From Mycolicibacterium frederiksbergense (GTDB lineage Bacteria; Actinomycetota; Actinomycetes; Mycobacteriales; Mycobacteriaceae), in assembly GCF_012223425.1 (NCBI RefSeq), contig NZ_CP038799.1:682001-746000 (forward strand): a stretch of DNA of 64,000 nt, given 5' to 3'. The notes beneath the pieces are model-generated. The model searched no databases. It was given only the letters and a program-made list of their open reading frames with translations, and had not been told where the DNA came from. Of the stretch, positions 26,895-36,719 are shown piece by piece. Positions within the stretch are counted from its first letter, which is position 1, and each line of letters opens with the position of its first letter. A program made the translations under genes and the position numbers.

Positions 26895-28706
26895 ATGTCA
26901 CCGGGTCCCCAACCTGCCGTCTACGACGCTGCCTGGGTGCGAGCCAAGTACGCCGCCGAACGCGACAAGCGCCTGCGCTCCGACGGCGTGGACCAGTTCG
27001 TCGAGGTCACCGCCGATTTCTCGCACTACGCCGACGACCCGTACACCGAGCGCACCGAGCGTGGTCCCCTCAGCGATCACACCCAGGTACTGATCATCGG
27101 TGGCGGGCTGGGCAGTCTGATCGCCGCGGCGCGGCTGCAGGAGGCCGGGATCACCGATATCCGGGTGGTGGACACCGCCGGCGACTTTGGCGGCACCTGG
27201 TATTGGAACCGCTATCCCGGCGCCCAGTGCGATATCGAGTCCTACATCTACCTCCCGCTCCTGGAAGAACTGAACTACATCCCCACCGAGCGCTACGCCC
27301 ACGGACCGGAAATCCGGGAGCACCTGCAGGCCATCGCCCGCCACTACGGGCTGTACCGAAACGCATTGCTGCAGACCACCGTCACGGCCATGACATGGGA
27401 CGACGCTGCCCAGCACTGGGTCGTGGAGACTGATCGGAAGGACCGTCTCACCGCGAACCTGGTCGCCGTCTCCCCCGGATCCCTGACCCGACCGAAGCTG
27501 CCGGGCATCCCCGGCATCAACGAGTTCCGCGGGCATACCTTCCACACCAGCCGCTGGGATTACCGCTACACCGGCGGCGACGAATCCGGTGGCCTCATCA
27601 AACTCAAAGACAAACGGGTCGGTGTCATCGGCACCGGCGCCACCGGTCTGCAATGCATCCCACACCTGGGCCGGGAAGCCCAGCAGGTCTATGTCTTTCA
27701 GCGCACCCCGAGCACGGTCGCCGAACGCAACAACCACCCGACCGACCCCGCCTGGGCGGCCACCCTGAAACCGGGCTGGCAGCGCGCGCGGATGGAGAAC
27801 TTCACCCGAGTCACCTGCGGGGTCGAGATGGACCTCGATCTCACCGATGACGGCTGGACGCGCAACGCGCTGGCTTTGACGGAGCCGGCCGTCATCCGTG
27901 AAACCCAAAGACTGGGCCGGGAGATGACCCCCGACGAGATCACCGAATTCCTGTACCGCGCCGACTGGGACGCGATGGAACGTCTGCGTGGGCGCATCGC
28001 CAGCGTGGTGGCCGATGAGCAGACCGCCGAAGCGCTCAAACCCTGGTTCAAACTGAACTGCAAACGCCCCGGCTACCACGACGAATACCTCAAAACGTTC
28101 AACCGGGACAACGTCACGCTGGTCGACACCGACGGCCGCGGCGTCGAACGGTTCACCGAGACAACGGCCGTCGTCGACGGCGTGCACTACGAACTCGACG
28201 CCTTGATCTTCGCCACCGGATTCGACGTCGGAACCGAGTTCACCCGTCGCCTGGGCTTCGAGATCACCGGCCGCGACAACGTGCGCCTCAGCGACACATG
28301 GGCCAAGGGCATGCGCACCTTCCACGGCCTGCAGACCCACGGCTTCCCCAACTGTTTCTTCCTGGGCTACACCCAATCAGGGGTCTCCCCCAACTACACC
28401 CACACCGCCGAGGAACGCGCCCGCCACTTCACCTACCTGGTCGGCACGTGGGTGCAACGCGGCGCGGCCACCATCGAAGCGACCCGCGAAGCCGAAGACG
28501 AGTGGCTGTCGGCGATGAACGAGGCCTCCGAGAGGCCGAAGGCGTTCTACGCGGACTGCACGCCGAGCTACCTGAGTTCCGAAGGCCAGAAGGACAATCC
28601 GCACGGCATGCTCGCAAACAATTTCGGCGGCAAACCGACCGACTTCTTCGACATGCTCGACGCCTGGCGCGCCACCGGACGCCTCGAGGGGGTCACCATC
28701 ACATGA
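26895..28706 (+). CDS. Flavin-containing Baeyer-Villiger-type monooxygenase
   Basis: 603 aa from ATG 26895, which has GGAG seven bases upstream; an in-frame ATG at 26838 has none. Two Rossmann GxGxxG motifs ([10 protein letters not shown] for [12 protein letters not shown] for NADPH) flank [13 protein letters not shown], the FxGxxxHxxxW fingerprint of class B monooxygenases. It is predicted to insert oxygen next to a ketone or hydroxylate a substrate. The tail (from about 520) includes [23 protein letters not shown], as in steroid/cyclic ketone BVMOs of actinobacteria. It overlaps the downstream tetR by ATGA. Confidence 0.88.
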   Translation: MSPGPQPAVYDAAWVRAKYAAERDKRLRSDGVDQFVEVTADFSHYADDPYTERTERGPLSDHTQVLIIGGGLGSLIAAARLQEAGITDIRVVDTAGDFGGTWYWNRYPGAQCDIESYIYLPLLEELNYIPTERYAHGPEIREHLQAIARHYGLYRNALLQTTVTAMTWDDAAQHWVVETDRKDRLTANLVAVSPGSLTRPKLPGIPGINEFRGHTFHTSRWDYRYTGGDESGGLIKLKDKRVGVIGTGATGLQCIPHLGREAQQVYVFQRTPSTVAERNNHPTDPAWAATLKPGWQRARMENFTRVTCGVEMDLDLTDDGWTRNALALTEPAVIRETQRLGREMTPDEITEFLYRADWDAMERLRGRIASVVADEQTAEALKPWFKLNCKRPGYHDEYLKTFNRDNVTLVDTDGRGVERFTETTAVVDGVHYELDALIFATGFDVGTEFTRRLGFEITGRDNVRLSDTWAKGMRTFHGLQTHGFPNCFFLGYTQSGVSPNYTHTAEERARHFTYLVGTWVQRGAATIEATREAEDEWLSAMNEASERPKAFYADCTPSYLSSEGQKDNPHGMLANNFGGKPTDFFDMLDAWRATGRLEGVTIT

Positions 28707-29293
28707 CGACGCAGACCTCCCCGAAACTCACCATGCGCGACCGCCACCGCATCATGACGCGCGACCACATCATGACCTCGGCGCTGGAGGCCTTCGCCGA
28801 ACGCGGTTATGTCGCAACGACCATCGACGACATCGTGCAGCGCGCCGGGATCGGCCGCGCCACGTTCTATTTGCACTTCGACAGCAAGGCGGCGGTGCTG
28901 CGCGAACTGCGCAACACCCGGATGACGAGATGGTCCGACGAGGATCACCCGCGCGGCGGCACATCCGGGCGCCCCTCGGTCCGCTCCTTCTTCGAGAAGG
29001 TCGTCGATTTCTACACCTCGGCACCCGAGCTGTACACGGCATTGCACCAGGCGCGCGCCGCCGACCCCGAGTTCGCCGCGGCGCACCGCGCGACCATGGA
29101 AGCCAACGTCAACGACTGGGTCCGCACGGATGCCGTACCCGGCGCCACCGAAGCTCAACTGCGCCTGGCCATCGCGATGATGTACACGATGGTCGACTCC
29201 TTCATGCATCTGTGGCTGGTCGACGGCTGGCCGCTGGACCGCGACGCCGCCATCGAAGCGATGACCGACGCGTTGTACTCGACCATGCGCTGA
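28703..29293 (+). CDS. TetR-family regulator of the BVMO operon
   Basis: 196 aa. HTH at about 18-62 (HIMTSALEAFAERGYVATTIDDIVQRAGIGRATFYLHF). It overlaps the BVMO stop by four bases and lies 33 bases before the LLM monooxygenase. Being inside the operon, it is probably autoregulatory, acting at the 26811-26836 palindrome. Confidence 0.87.
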   Translation: MTTQTSPKLTMRDRHRIMTRDHIMTSALEAFAERGYVATTIDDIVQRAGIGRATFYLHFDSKAAVLRELRNTRMTRWSDEDHPRGGTSGRPSVRSFFEKVVDFYTSAPELYTALHQARAADPEFAAAHRATMEANVNDWVRTDAVPGATEAQLRLAIAMMYTMVDSFMHLWLVDGWPLDRDAAIEAMTDALYSTMR

Positions 29294-29326
29294 ACGCGCC
29301 TCGCACCGACCGATAGGAGCCATCCG

Positions 29327-30623
29327 ATGGCCGAAAAGCGTTATCTGCATCTGAATTTGGTCGCCAACGACATCAACCTGCACCAGGGGGCCTACAAGTT
29401 TGAGCGGGCACACGGGGTGCCCGAGCGCGGCTCCTTCGAGCGGCTGATCGAGTACGGCGGGTTCGGCGACGAGGGGCTGTTCACCGCGCTGTTCGTCGGC
29501 GACATTCCGGGCATGCAGGGATCCCCCGCCTTCGACGGCGGGCCCGCCGAACCCCTCACCGCGCTGGCCGCCATTTCTCAGCACACCGAGCATGTCGGCC
29601 TGATCGCCACCGCGTCCACCACGTTCTACGACCCCTACAACCTGGCGCGGTTGCTGGCCTCCCTCGACCAGGCGTCGGACGGGCGCGCCGGGTACAACGC
29701 CGTCACCTCCGTCATCGACCAGTTCGCACTGAACTACAGCCTCAAACAGCACCTGGACCGCGAGGCCCGCTACGCGCGCGCCGACGAGTTCCTCGACGTC
29801 ATGCGGGCGTTGTGGGACAACCGATCCCTGCGCCGCGATCCCGACGGGTTGACCCGGTTCTACGCCGAGCCGATCAACCACCAGGGCAACCTGTTCGAGG
29901 TCACCGGCCCGCTCAACATCGCGCCCAGCCGGCAGGGCCGCCCGCTCATCGCGCAGGCGGGCGGATCGGGCGCCGGGATCAGGGTGGCCGCCAAACACGC
30001 GGAGATGGTGTTCACCAACTCCTCGACCCGCGAGAGTGCGGCCGAGTACCGCGAGACGCTGGACAAGGCGCTCGTCGAGCAGGGCCGCGCCCCGGTTCGG
30101 TGCCACCCATCCCGGGCCTGATCCCTACCTCGGCAAGACCACCAAGGAGGCCGAGGAGAAGCTGGCCGAACTCGACAGCTACGTCGACTGGGAACCGATC
30201 GCGCCATTCGCGTTGGGCCAGTTCGGACTCGATATCCGCTACGGCGACATCAACGAGCCGTTCCCCACCCACGAACTCCCCCGCCCCCAGGATGTCGAGA
30301 AGACGATCAAGAGCACCTTCGGCAACTACGTCGGCCTCTACACCTGGATCCAGGAACGCCCCGGCGTGACGGTGCGCGAGGTCGTCGCGCAGGCCGTCGG
30401 CCGCGGTGGCGCCACGCACCGTAAGTTCGTCGGCACCTACGACGCACTCGTCGAGGACTTCGCGGCCTGGCATGAGGACGGCAACGTCGGCGGCTTCAAC
30501 CTGATGTTCTCCGCCGGTTCGGCCGCGATCCGCGAGTTCATCGACGAGGTGGTCCCCCGGCTCATCGACCGCGGCATCTACCGCAGCAGCCCGCACAATC
30601 GACCACTGCGGGAACGGTTCTAA
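29327..30623 (+). pseudogene. LLM-class FMN-dependent monooxygenase (NtaA/DszA-like), frameshifted twice
   Basis: The first frame (29327-30121) reads MAEKRYLHLNLVAND... with SGAGIRVAAKHAEMVFT, typical of NtaA/SnaA/DszA-type monooxygenases, and ends abruptly after EQGRAPVRCHPSRA. The rest continues to 30623 in another frame (PYLGKTTKEAEEKLAEL ... SPHNRPLRERF). A short segment (GSVPPIPGL) lies in the third frame. Restoring one G near 30094 and one C near 30124 gives a continuous protein of about 432 aa with the conserved PGL-x-P-x-x-GKT passage. AGGAG precedes the start. It is probably intact in the real genome, or a recent pseudogene. Confidence 0.8.
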
Positions 30624-30631
30624 CCTGCCCG

Positions 30632-31387
30632 CTATATCAGCGTCGACGAGCCCTGCCGCTGCTGGGCAAAGCGCGCCAGCACCGCGTCGGGGATCGGGAT
30701 GCTGCCGCTGGCCATCTCGACCGGGACGGGTGGCAGCGCGCCGTGCACATCATGGTGCAGGCTTTCCATCTCGTCATCCAATCGCGCAGCGGTGGTCGCG
30801 GCTTCCTCCAGGCTGCGAGCAATATGGGGAGGGACCGCACCGGAGTACTTGTAGAAGATCTTGTGTTCGAGGCTGGCCCAGAAATCCATCGCCACGGTGC
30901 GCACCTGCACCTCGACCGGAACGGCGACCACGCCGCTGGACAGGAAGACCGGTACCTCGACGATGAGGTGCAGGCTCCGGTAGCCATTCGGTTTGGGCTC
31001 GGCCACATAGTCTTTCAGCTGCAGCACGGTGAGATCGTCCTGCCGGGTGAGCGCGTCGGAAATCAGGTAGACGTCTGAGGTGAACGAGCAGGTGATCCGG
31101 ACGCCGGCGATATCGGTGATCTTGGCGCGGATCTCCTCGAAACGGGGCTCGCACTGCTTGCGGGCGATCTTGTCGAGCACACTCTCCGGCGTCTTGAGCC
31201 GGCTGGTCACATGCTCGATCGGGTTGTACTTCTGCAGATGCTTGAACTCCTGCTGAAGAATGGAGACCTTGGTGGTCACCTCGTCCATGCCGAACTTGTA
31301 GGCGAACATGAATCGAGAAAACTCCTCCCGCAACACCTGAAACTCCTCCAGCAGAGCATCAGGCGTGGCGTCCAGAGCAGAATTCAT
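30632..31387 (-). CDS. Small alarmone synthetase (RelA/SpoT synthetase domain only)
   Basis: 251 aa. A single (p)ppGpp synthetase domain: RITCSFTSDVYLISDAL, PKPNGYRSLHLIVEVPV and EVQVRTVAMDFWASLEHKIFYK. There is no HD hydrolase or TGS domain, so it belongs with RelQ/YjbM-type or mycobacterial Rv1366-like GTP pyrophosphokinases. An N-terminal helical segment precedes the domain. GGAGG lies unusually close to the ATG at 31387. Monocistronic, convergent with the LLM gene. Confidence 0.85.
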   Translation of the reverse strand: MNSALDATPDALLEEFQVLREEFSRFMFAYKFGMDEVTTKVSILQQEFKHLQKYNPIEHVTSRLKTPESVLDKIARKQCEPRFEEIRAKITDIAGVRITCSFTSDVYLISDALTRQDDLTVLQLKDYVAEPKPNGYRSLHLIVEVPVFLSSGVVAVPVEVQVRTVAMDFWASLEHKIFYKYSGAVPPHIARSLEEAATTAARLDDEMESLHHDVHGALPPVPVEMASGSIPIPDAVLARFAQQRQGSSTLI

Positions 31388-31489
31388 ACCTCCAGGATGC
31401 CTGATCGGGAAAACTCTGCGAAAACCGTGCGTTCGAGCGGGTAGAAGGGCAGCCCGCACCTTCGTCGACACGACGATCAGGAGAACACC

Positions 31490-32404
31490 ATGAGCGTGGA
31501 CAGCGTTGCAGATCTGAGCAGGACAGGGCTCGACGAGTTGGTACCGTCGCGCTACGCATTGCAGGTAGGCGATATCGATGTGCTGGTGATCAGCGACGGC
31601 GTGCTGCCGATCACGGCCTCGACGATGGCCACGAACGTCGCGCCCGCCGCGCTGTCCGAATGGCTCAAGGACATGTACCTGCCACCGGAGATCACGGACT
31701 GGCCGCTGAATGTGGCCGTGGTGCGCAGCGGCGGCAAGACCATCCTCATCGATTCCGGCCTCGGCACCGAGTTCCCGGACTTCCCGCGGGCCGGGCAGCT
31801 GAGCATGCGTCTGGTGGCCGCCGGGGTCGAGCCGTCCTCGGTGACCGATGTGGTGCTCACCCACCTGCACATGGATCACATCGGCGGGCTGCTCGTCGAT
31901 GGACTTCGCAACAAGCTGCGCCCGGATCTGCGGGTGCATGTCGCCGCGGCCGAGGCCGAGTTCTGGGAGGCGCCCGACTTCACCCGTACCGTGATGCCCG
32001 CACCCATTCCCGAGGTACTGCGGCGGACGGCCGCGCAGTTCCTCGATGTCTACCGCGGTCAACTGCGGACCTTCGAGAACGAGTACGAGGTGGCGCCCGG
32101 CGTGCTGCTGCGCCGCACCGGAGGCCACACCCCTGGCCACAGCATCGTGCGTATCGAGTCCCGCGGCGAGGCGCTCACCTTCGCCGGTGACGCGGTGTTC
32201 CAGACCGGGTTCGACAACCCCGACTGGCAGAACGGTTTCGAACACGATCCCGAGGAGTCGACGCGGGTGCGGATCAAGCTGTTGACCGAGCTGGCGGCCA
32301 CCGGCGAGCAGCTCGTCGCCACCCATCTGCCGTTCCCGTCGGTCTGCCACGTGGCGACCGCGGGCAGCGGATTCCGCTTCATCCCGGCCGTCTGGGACTA
32401 CTGA
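31490..32404 (+). CDS. MBL-fold metallo-hydrolase (lactonase-like)
   Basis: 304 aa. The zinc motif THLHMDHIGG (residues 124-133) plus GGHTPGHS and AGDAVF complete a di-metal MBL site. The layout resembles the AHL-lactonase/methyl-parathion-hydrolase-like group, with a long N-terminal region (GLDELVPSRYALQVGD). Cytosolic; no signal peptide. Substrate unknown. CAGGAG precedes the start. Confidence 0.87.
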   Translation: MSVDSVADLSRTGLDELVPSRYALQVGDIDVLVISDGVLPITASTMATNVAPAALSEWLKDMYLPPEITDWPLNVAVVRSGGKTILIDSGLGTEFPDFPRAGQLSMRLVAAGVEPSSVTDVVLTHLHMDHIGGLLVDGLRNKLRPDLRVHVAAAEAEFWEAPDFTRTVMPAPIPEVLRRTAAQFLDVYRGQLRTFENEYEVAPGVLLRRTGGHTPGHSIVRIESRGEALTFAGDAVFQTGFDNPDWQNGFEHDPEESTRVRIKLLTELAATGEQLVATHLPFPSVCHVATAGSGFRFIPAVWDY

Positions 32405-32565
32405 GCGACCCGTGCGGCACCGTGCCCGGGATCCCGTCGCAGGCCCGGTGCCGCACGAAAGTTCATCTCTCGTTCACCTGAGCCGGTTTGAGCTGGGATA
32501 CCTGCGGGGTACAGGCGTGGCATTGGCGCGATACGGCGCCGTACCACCGACCTGAAGGCGCCGAC

Positions 32566-32679
32566 ATGATCCCTTTCATCTGCACGAGCTGCGGACACAT
32601 CGATATCGATTCGGCCGACTGCTCGACGTGCGCGCAGGCGCCCGGTGAGCGCAACGTGGTGGACGCAGACGTCGCCTGA
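32566..32679 (+). CDS. Possible 37-aa zinc-ribbon-like small protein
   Basis: MIPFICTSCGHIDIDSADCSTCAQ has C-x2-C and C-x2-C separated by ten residues, a plausible zinc knuckle. GAAGG lies about nine bases upstream of the ATG. No homologue is recognised, and a 37-codon frame could occur by chance. Confidence 0.35.
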   Translation: MIPFICTSCGHIDIDSADCSTCAQAPGERNVVDADVA

Positions 32680-32807
32680 CGTTTTCGGCCCCTTGTAGCG
32701 GCGAGGTCATCGTCGGCGCGGTGTCGGGTTTTGCCGCGGTCATCGCCGAGTAGCTGTGCGACCCTTCGCAGCGCCACCGTCGGACAACCAGGTCCCGGCG
32801 CCGGGGC

Positions 32808-33502
32808 TCACTTGACGACGAACGCCAGTTCGCCGACACCGTCGATGCCACCCCGAACCCGCTGCCCACGGGCGATCGCTCCGACCCCGGCCGGGGTGCC
32901 CGTCATGATCAGGTCACCGGGACGCAGCGTGACCGATTTCGACAGGTGGGCAATGACATCGGCGACCGGCCAGATCTGGTCGGCGAGGTCACCTTCCTGG
33001 CGCAGGTCGTCATCGACGCTCAGCCAGATCCGTCCAAGGGTGGGGTCCACCGATTCGGCAGGCACCAATTCCGACACCGGGCCGGACGCATCGAAACCCT
33101 TCGCCAGATCCCAAGGCCGGCGCGCCTGCTTGGCCACGTCCTGCAGATCGCGGCGGGTCAGATCGACACCCACCCCGTAACCCCACACATGTTGGAGCGC
33201 ATTGTCGGTGTCCAGATCGGCACCGCCGGCACCCAGGGCCACCACGAGTTCGATTTCGTGGTGCAGGTTCTGCGTCTGCGGCGGATACGGCAGCCGATGC
33301 GCCGGGCCGCCACCGTAGCCCTCCCGATCGGTGAAGACGGCGTCGGCCGGCTTGGTGAAGTAGAACGGCGGCTCCCGGTCCGGGTCGGCACCCATCTCGC
33401 GGCATGGTCGGCGTAGTTGCGGCCGACGCAGTAAACCCGGCGAACGGGGAAGCGTTCCGCGGAGCCGGCATTGGCGAGCGTCGTGGGCGTGATCGCGAAC
33501 AT
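32808..33502 (-). pseudogene. Fumarylacetoacetate hydrolase-family protein, frameshifted
   Basis: The start is ATG 33502 (MFAITPTTLANAGSAERFPVRRVYCVGRNYADHA). The frame is lost at about 33401 and resumes as MGADPDREPPFYFTKPADAV to the stop at 32808. Restoring one C (minus strand, GCCGCGAG to GCCCGCGAG) gives YADHAREMGADPD and a normal FAH-family protein of about 231 aa with YPPQTQNLHHEIELVVALG and TGTPAGVGAI. The family includes fumarylpyruvate hydrolases and oxaloacetate decarboxylases. It may be a sequencing indel. Confidence 0.8.
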
Positions 33503-33553
33503 CGAGACCAGCCTAGGGCCGCCGATCAGTCGGTGGGCATTCACGGCGCCAGG

Positions 33554-34630
33554 TCAGAGCCGCGCGGCGTGCTTCTCGGCAAACTGCCAAGCGAGAGAAC
33601 TCGCATCTGGTCCGGACCGATCCGCAAAAAGGCCCTCCCCTGTCGGTGAAGGATAAGCATGACCCATGTTCTCGACGAGGTACATGTCGATGTACGCGAA
33701 CCCGTCGGAGCCACTGAGCGTGGTGCGCGTGAACGGGTGCGTACCGGGCGCAGCCGGCACCGTCATCGTCTCCTTCACCCACCCAAGGCTGTCGTTGAGC
33801 AGTCCGTCGTCGACCAGGTCATTGACCACCGACCAGTGCGTGAAGAGCCGAGTGGCCACGGCGGGGGGCACCACCGTGTCCTGCTTGCCCTGGACGATGA
33901 GCAGCGGGACGTGCCGGGCGCGGTCACCCATCTGCGCCCACGCCTGACGGGCGGTGCGCTCCGGGGGCATGGCGTCCGGGTTACCGGGATCCACCTGGTT
34001 GAGCCCGTACTCACCGCCGGCCACCGAAGTGGCGGTGGCAAATAGGTCCGGGTGAGTCGCAGCAAGAATGACCGCCGTGCCCGCACCGGATGACGCGCCC
34101 ACCACGTGCACCTGATCGCCGTCAGCGTTGTACTCGTCGACCACCCGGCGTGCGACGCCGGCCAGTAGCGCGGGTTCGCCTGTGTTGCGGCGTTGCTGCC
34201 GCGGATCGTTGGATTCCCAGCAGTTCAGCAGATTCTGGAACATCCGTTGAGTCGGATAGACGACGATGAACCCTTCGCGGTCGGCCAGCGAGTTGAATTG
34301 TGTCATCGCCTTCATGGAGTTGAATCCATAGCCGGTCATCCCGCAGCCGTGGATCGCCATGATCACCGGGAGCGCAGTGCCGCTGTCGTATTGCGGCGGC
34401 AGATGAACCTGGTAGCGCAGGCTTCCGGCGGGCCCGTCGAACACATGATTGTGGTCCCGGTCCCCCGTCCACCACGGCAGACCGTGCTGCACCGCCGCGG
34501 TGGCCGCGCCGAGTGCGACCACTACCACCGCGATGACTGCGGCGAGCATCTTCAGCCACCGCCGCCGCTTCCGGACGACCCCGGTTTCCCTCAATGGGAG
34601 TGCCCCGCACGCTTCAGCGTGGCGACCCAT
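33554..34630 (-). CDS. Exported or membrane-anchored PHB-depolymerase-family esterase
   Basis: 358 aa as read from 34630; a GTG or later start before the Arg-rich RKRRRW is possible. The hydrophobic segment LAAVIAVVVVALGAATAAV after the basic stretch is a signal anchor. The alpha/beta hydrolase has HGCGMTGYGF (oxyanion region), nucleophile motif GASSG, and a late His in NMGHAYPSP. It resembles LpqC-type esterases. A 207-base gap separates it from the upstream P450 stop. Confidence 0.78.
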   Translation of the reverse strand: MGRHAEACGALPLRETGVVRKRRRWLKMLAAVIAVVVVALGAATAAVQHGLPWWTGDRDHNHVFDGPAGSLRYQVHLPPQYDSGTALPVIMAIHGCGMTGYGFNSMKAMTQFNSLADREGFIVVYPTQRMFQNLLNCWESNDPRQQRRNTGEPALLAGVARRVVDEYNADGDQVHVVGASSGAGTAVILAATHPDLFATATSVAGGEYGLNQVDPGNPDAMPPERTARQAWAQMGDRARHVPLLIVQGKQDTVVPPAVATRLFTHWSVVNDLVDDGLLNDSLGWVKETMTVPAAPGTHPFTRTTLSGSDGFAYIDMYLVENMGHAYPSPTGEGLFADRSGPDASSLAWQFAEKHAARL

Positions 34631-34837
34631 GTCGCAACGCGCTGTCGGTCACTGCACGTGCCTCTGGGTGCCGCCATGCCGCCGTAAACCCTGCCCTTCC
34701 GCGCTGCACGGCGGCGAAGTGCATCAGCCACCGCCCGCAGGTCTGTACCCGCAACGGTATCCGTGGCATGCCACGTCGGTACCCGCAGGTCCAGAGCCTG
34801 CGCTCCGGCCCCGGCGAGTCGCGGCTGAACAACGCGA

Positions 34838-36046
34838 TCAGCGGCGCGCGGTGACCCGCACGGGCAGTGAGTCGATCCCGATGCCGACGTTGTGCACAGG
34901 CCCGCCACCCGCCCACACCGCGGGTCCGGCCAGTTCGATGTCGTTGCCGGCCGCGAGCGCCCCGAGCACCACCTGGACCTCCTTGCGCGCCAGGTTCGCG
35001 CCCAGGCAGTAGTGCACGCCGCCCCCGCCGAAGGACAGGTGCGGGTTGGGCGAGCGGCGAATGTCGAACCGGAAGGGATCGGCGAACACGGTGTCATCAC
35101 GGTTGCCCGACGGATACCAGAACAGCACGCGGTCACCGGTTTTCACGTCCTGCCCACCGACGGTCACGTCGCAGGTGGCGGTGCGGCCGAAGAACAGCAC
35201 GGGGCTGGCCCAGCGGATCGCCTCATCGGCGGCGGTCGCGGCGAGCTGCTGGTCCGACCGCAGCTGCGCCCATTGATCGGGATTGTCGAGCAGCGCGATC
35301 AGGCCCTGGGTCAATGCGTTTCGGGTGGTTTCGCTGCCGGCGACGGACAGGATGAGGAAGAACATGTCCAGCTCGAAGCCGTCGAGTTGCGCGGCGAGCT
35401 TGGTCCACACGTCATCGGTCGGGTGCGCCCGCTTCTCGGCGCTGAGCCCCTGCGCGTACTCGAACAGTTCGACCTGGAAGCCCAGCCGGTCTTCTTCGGT
35501 GTAACCGCGGTACGGATCACCGGACTTGAGCAGATGGTCGACCCGCTCGAACACCCACGGCCGGTCCGATTCGGGGATACCGACGATGTCGGCGATCAGG
35601 TGCATCGGCACCTGATAGGCGATATCGCGAACGAAATCACAGGTGCCGCCCGACGCCGCTTCGAGGATCTGGGCGGTGCGGGCGGCGATGAGCTGCTCGA
35701 GCCTGCCGATCATCCGCGGCGTGAACTCCGAGGTGATGATGCGGCGCATCTCCGCCTGATCGGGCGGATCCATCGAGACCAGTGTGCGACCCGCCGACAG
35801 CAGCGGGTTCGGTTCCATCATCGGCCCACCCGCGGCCGCGAAGGTCTTCCAGTCGCGGTTGGCCTGCTGGATCTCCGGGTGGGTGACGATGGACCAGAAC
35901 GGGATCGGCGGGATCCCCGGCCGGCCCTCGACGGCAAGGTGCCGGTGTATCGCACCGCGACTGCGCAATTCGGTGAAGACCTCGTGCGGGAAGCCATCCG
36001 TGTAGAGCGCCGGATCGGTGAGATCGACGTCCAGGACGTGGGTCAT
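34838..36046 (-). CDS. Cytochrome P450
   Basis: 402 aa. Heme-binding loop FGGGGVHYCLGANLAR (Cys347), I-helix AGSETTR (236-242), ExxR E275-R278. It has normal class I bacterial features; the redox partner is not adjacent. GGGGAG precedes ATG 36046, which lies two bases after the tetR stop, so tetR-P450 form one leftward operon. Subfamily and substrate cannot be told from sequence alone. Confidence 0.9.
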   Translation of the reverse strand: MTHVLDVDLTDPALYTDGFPHEVFTELRSRGAIHRHLAVEGRPGIPPIPFWSIVTHPEIQQANRDWKTFAAAGGPMMEPNPLLSAGRTLVSMDPPDQAEMRRIITSEFTPRMIGRLEQLIAARTAQILEAASGGTCDFVRDIAYQVPMHLIADIVGIPESDRPWVFERVDHLLKSGDPYRGYTEEDRLGFQVELFEYAQGLSAEKRAHPTDDVWTKLAAQLDGFELDMFFLILSVAGSETTRNALTQGLIALLDNPDQWAQLRSDQQLAATAADEAIRWASPVLFFGRTATCDVTVGGQDVKTGDRVLFWYPSGNRDDTVFADPFRFDIRRSPNPHLSFGGGGVHYCLGANLARKEVQVVLGALAAGNDIELAGPAVWAGGGPVHNVGIGIDSLPVRVTARR

Positions 36047-36048
36047 GG

Positions 36049-36651
36049 CTACTCCCCTAGGGCTTGCCGGATCAGTGCGCGCACAGCGGTGGCGTCGGCG
36101 ACCTCGCCGAGCAGCAGCCGCCGGTAGACAAGCCCGCCGGCGAGCATGTCGACAAGGGCATCGGCGTCGGTCGATTCCGCGACGTCGCCGCGTGCGCGGG
36201 CCCGCTCGACCGCGTCGATCGCCTGTTGCCGGCACCGCCCGGCAAAGGTGTGCACCGTGGAGCGAACCGCCTCGTCGTTGGTGGCCTCGGCGAGCAGTGA
36301 CGGCAGCAGTGCGGCGAGTTCGGGTTGGGTCAGCATGTCCGCGATGGGCAGCAGCGCAACGAACAGGTCGTCGACGAAGGACCCGGTGTCCACACCCTCG
36401 GACGGCTGGGTGATCGATACCGCCGCATAGTGGAACAGCTCGTACTTGCTGCCCCAACGCCGGTAGATGGAAGCACGGCCGACGCCGGCACGGGCGGCGA
36501 TCCCCTCGATGGTCGCGCCACCCCACCCCTTGGCGCCGACCTCGGCGACCGCCGCCGCCACGATCGCGGCGTCCAGCCGGTCGTCGCGGGGCCTGCCTCG
36601 GCGGGGCGCCGCCGTCGGTGTGCTCGTCGTCACACCTGGATCCTGAACCAC
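36049..36651 (-). CDS. TetR-family regulator upstream of the P450
   Basis: 200 aa. HTH about 22-68 (LDAAIVAAAVAEVGAKGWGG, VGRASIYRRWGSKYELF). It is transcribed with and directly before the P450, which is its probable target along with itself. Confidence 0.85.
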   Translation of the reverse strand: MVQDPGVTTSTPTAAPRRGRPRDDRLDAAIVAAAVAEVGAKGWGGATIEGIAARAGVGRASIYRRWGSKYELFHYAAVSITQPSEGVDTGSFVDDLFVALLPIADMLTQPELAALLPSLLAEATNDEAVRSTVHTFAGRCRQQAIDAVERARARGDVAESTDADALVDMLAGGLVYRRLLLGEVADATAVRALIRQALGE

Positions 36652-36719
36652 TCAGTTCCGGAATTCAAGAGTCTCGTAAAAATGACCCCGCCCACACCCA
36701 CGAGGCCTGCGGGTGAAAA

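Noticed and set aside
26898..28376. Long antisense open frame (492 codons) opposite the BVMO gene
   Set aside because: It is a high-GC shadow of the BVMO: no domain motifs, no ribosome-binding site, and the sense strand carries clear flavin motifs.
34631..34837. Frames in the 207-base gap between the P450 and the esterase
   Set aside because: Two overlapping leftward frames look slightly protein-like (for example GTDLRAVADALRRRAARKG) but have no clear start or known family. I see no convincing gene here.
34838..36526. Reading the P450 as a 562-aa protein from 36526
   Set aside because: The upstream part is a shadow of the tetR gene; ATG 36046 has GGGGAG upstream and begins a normal P450.
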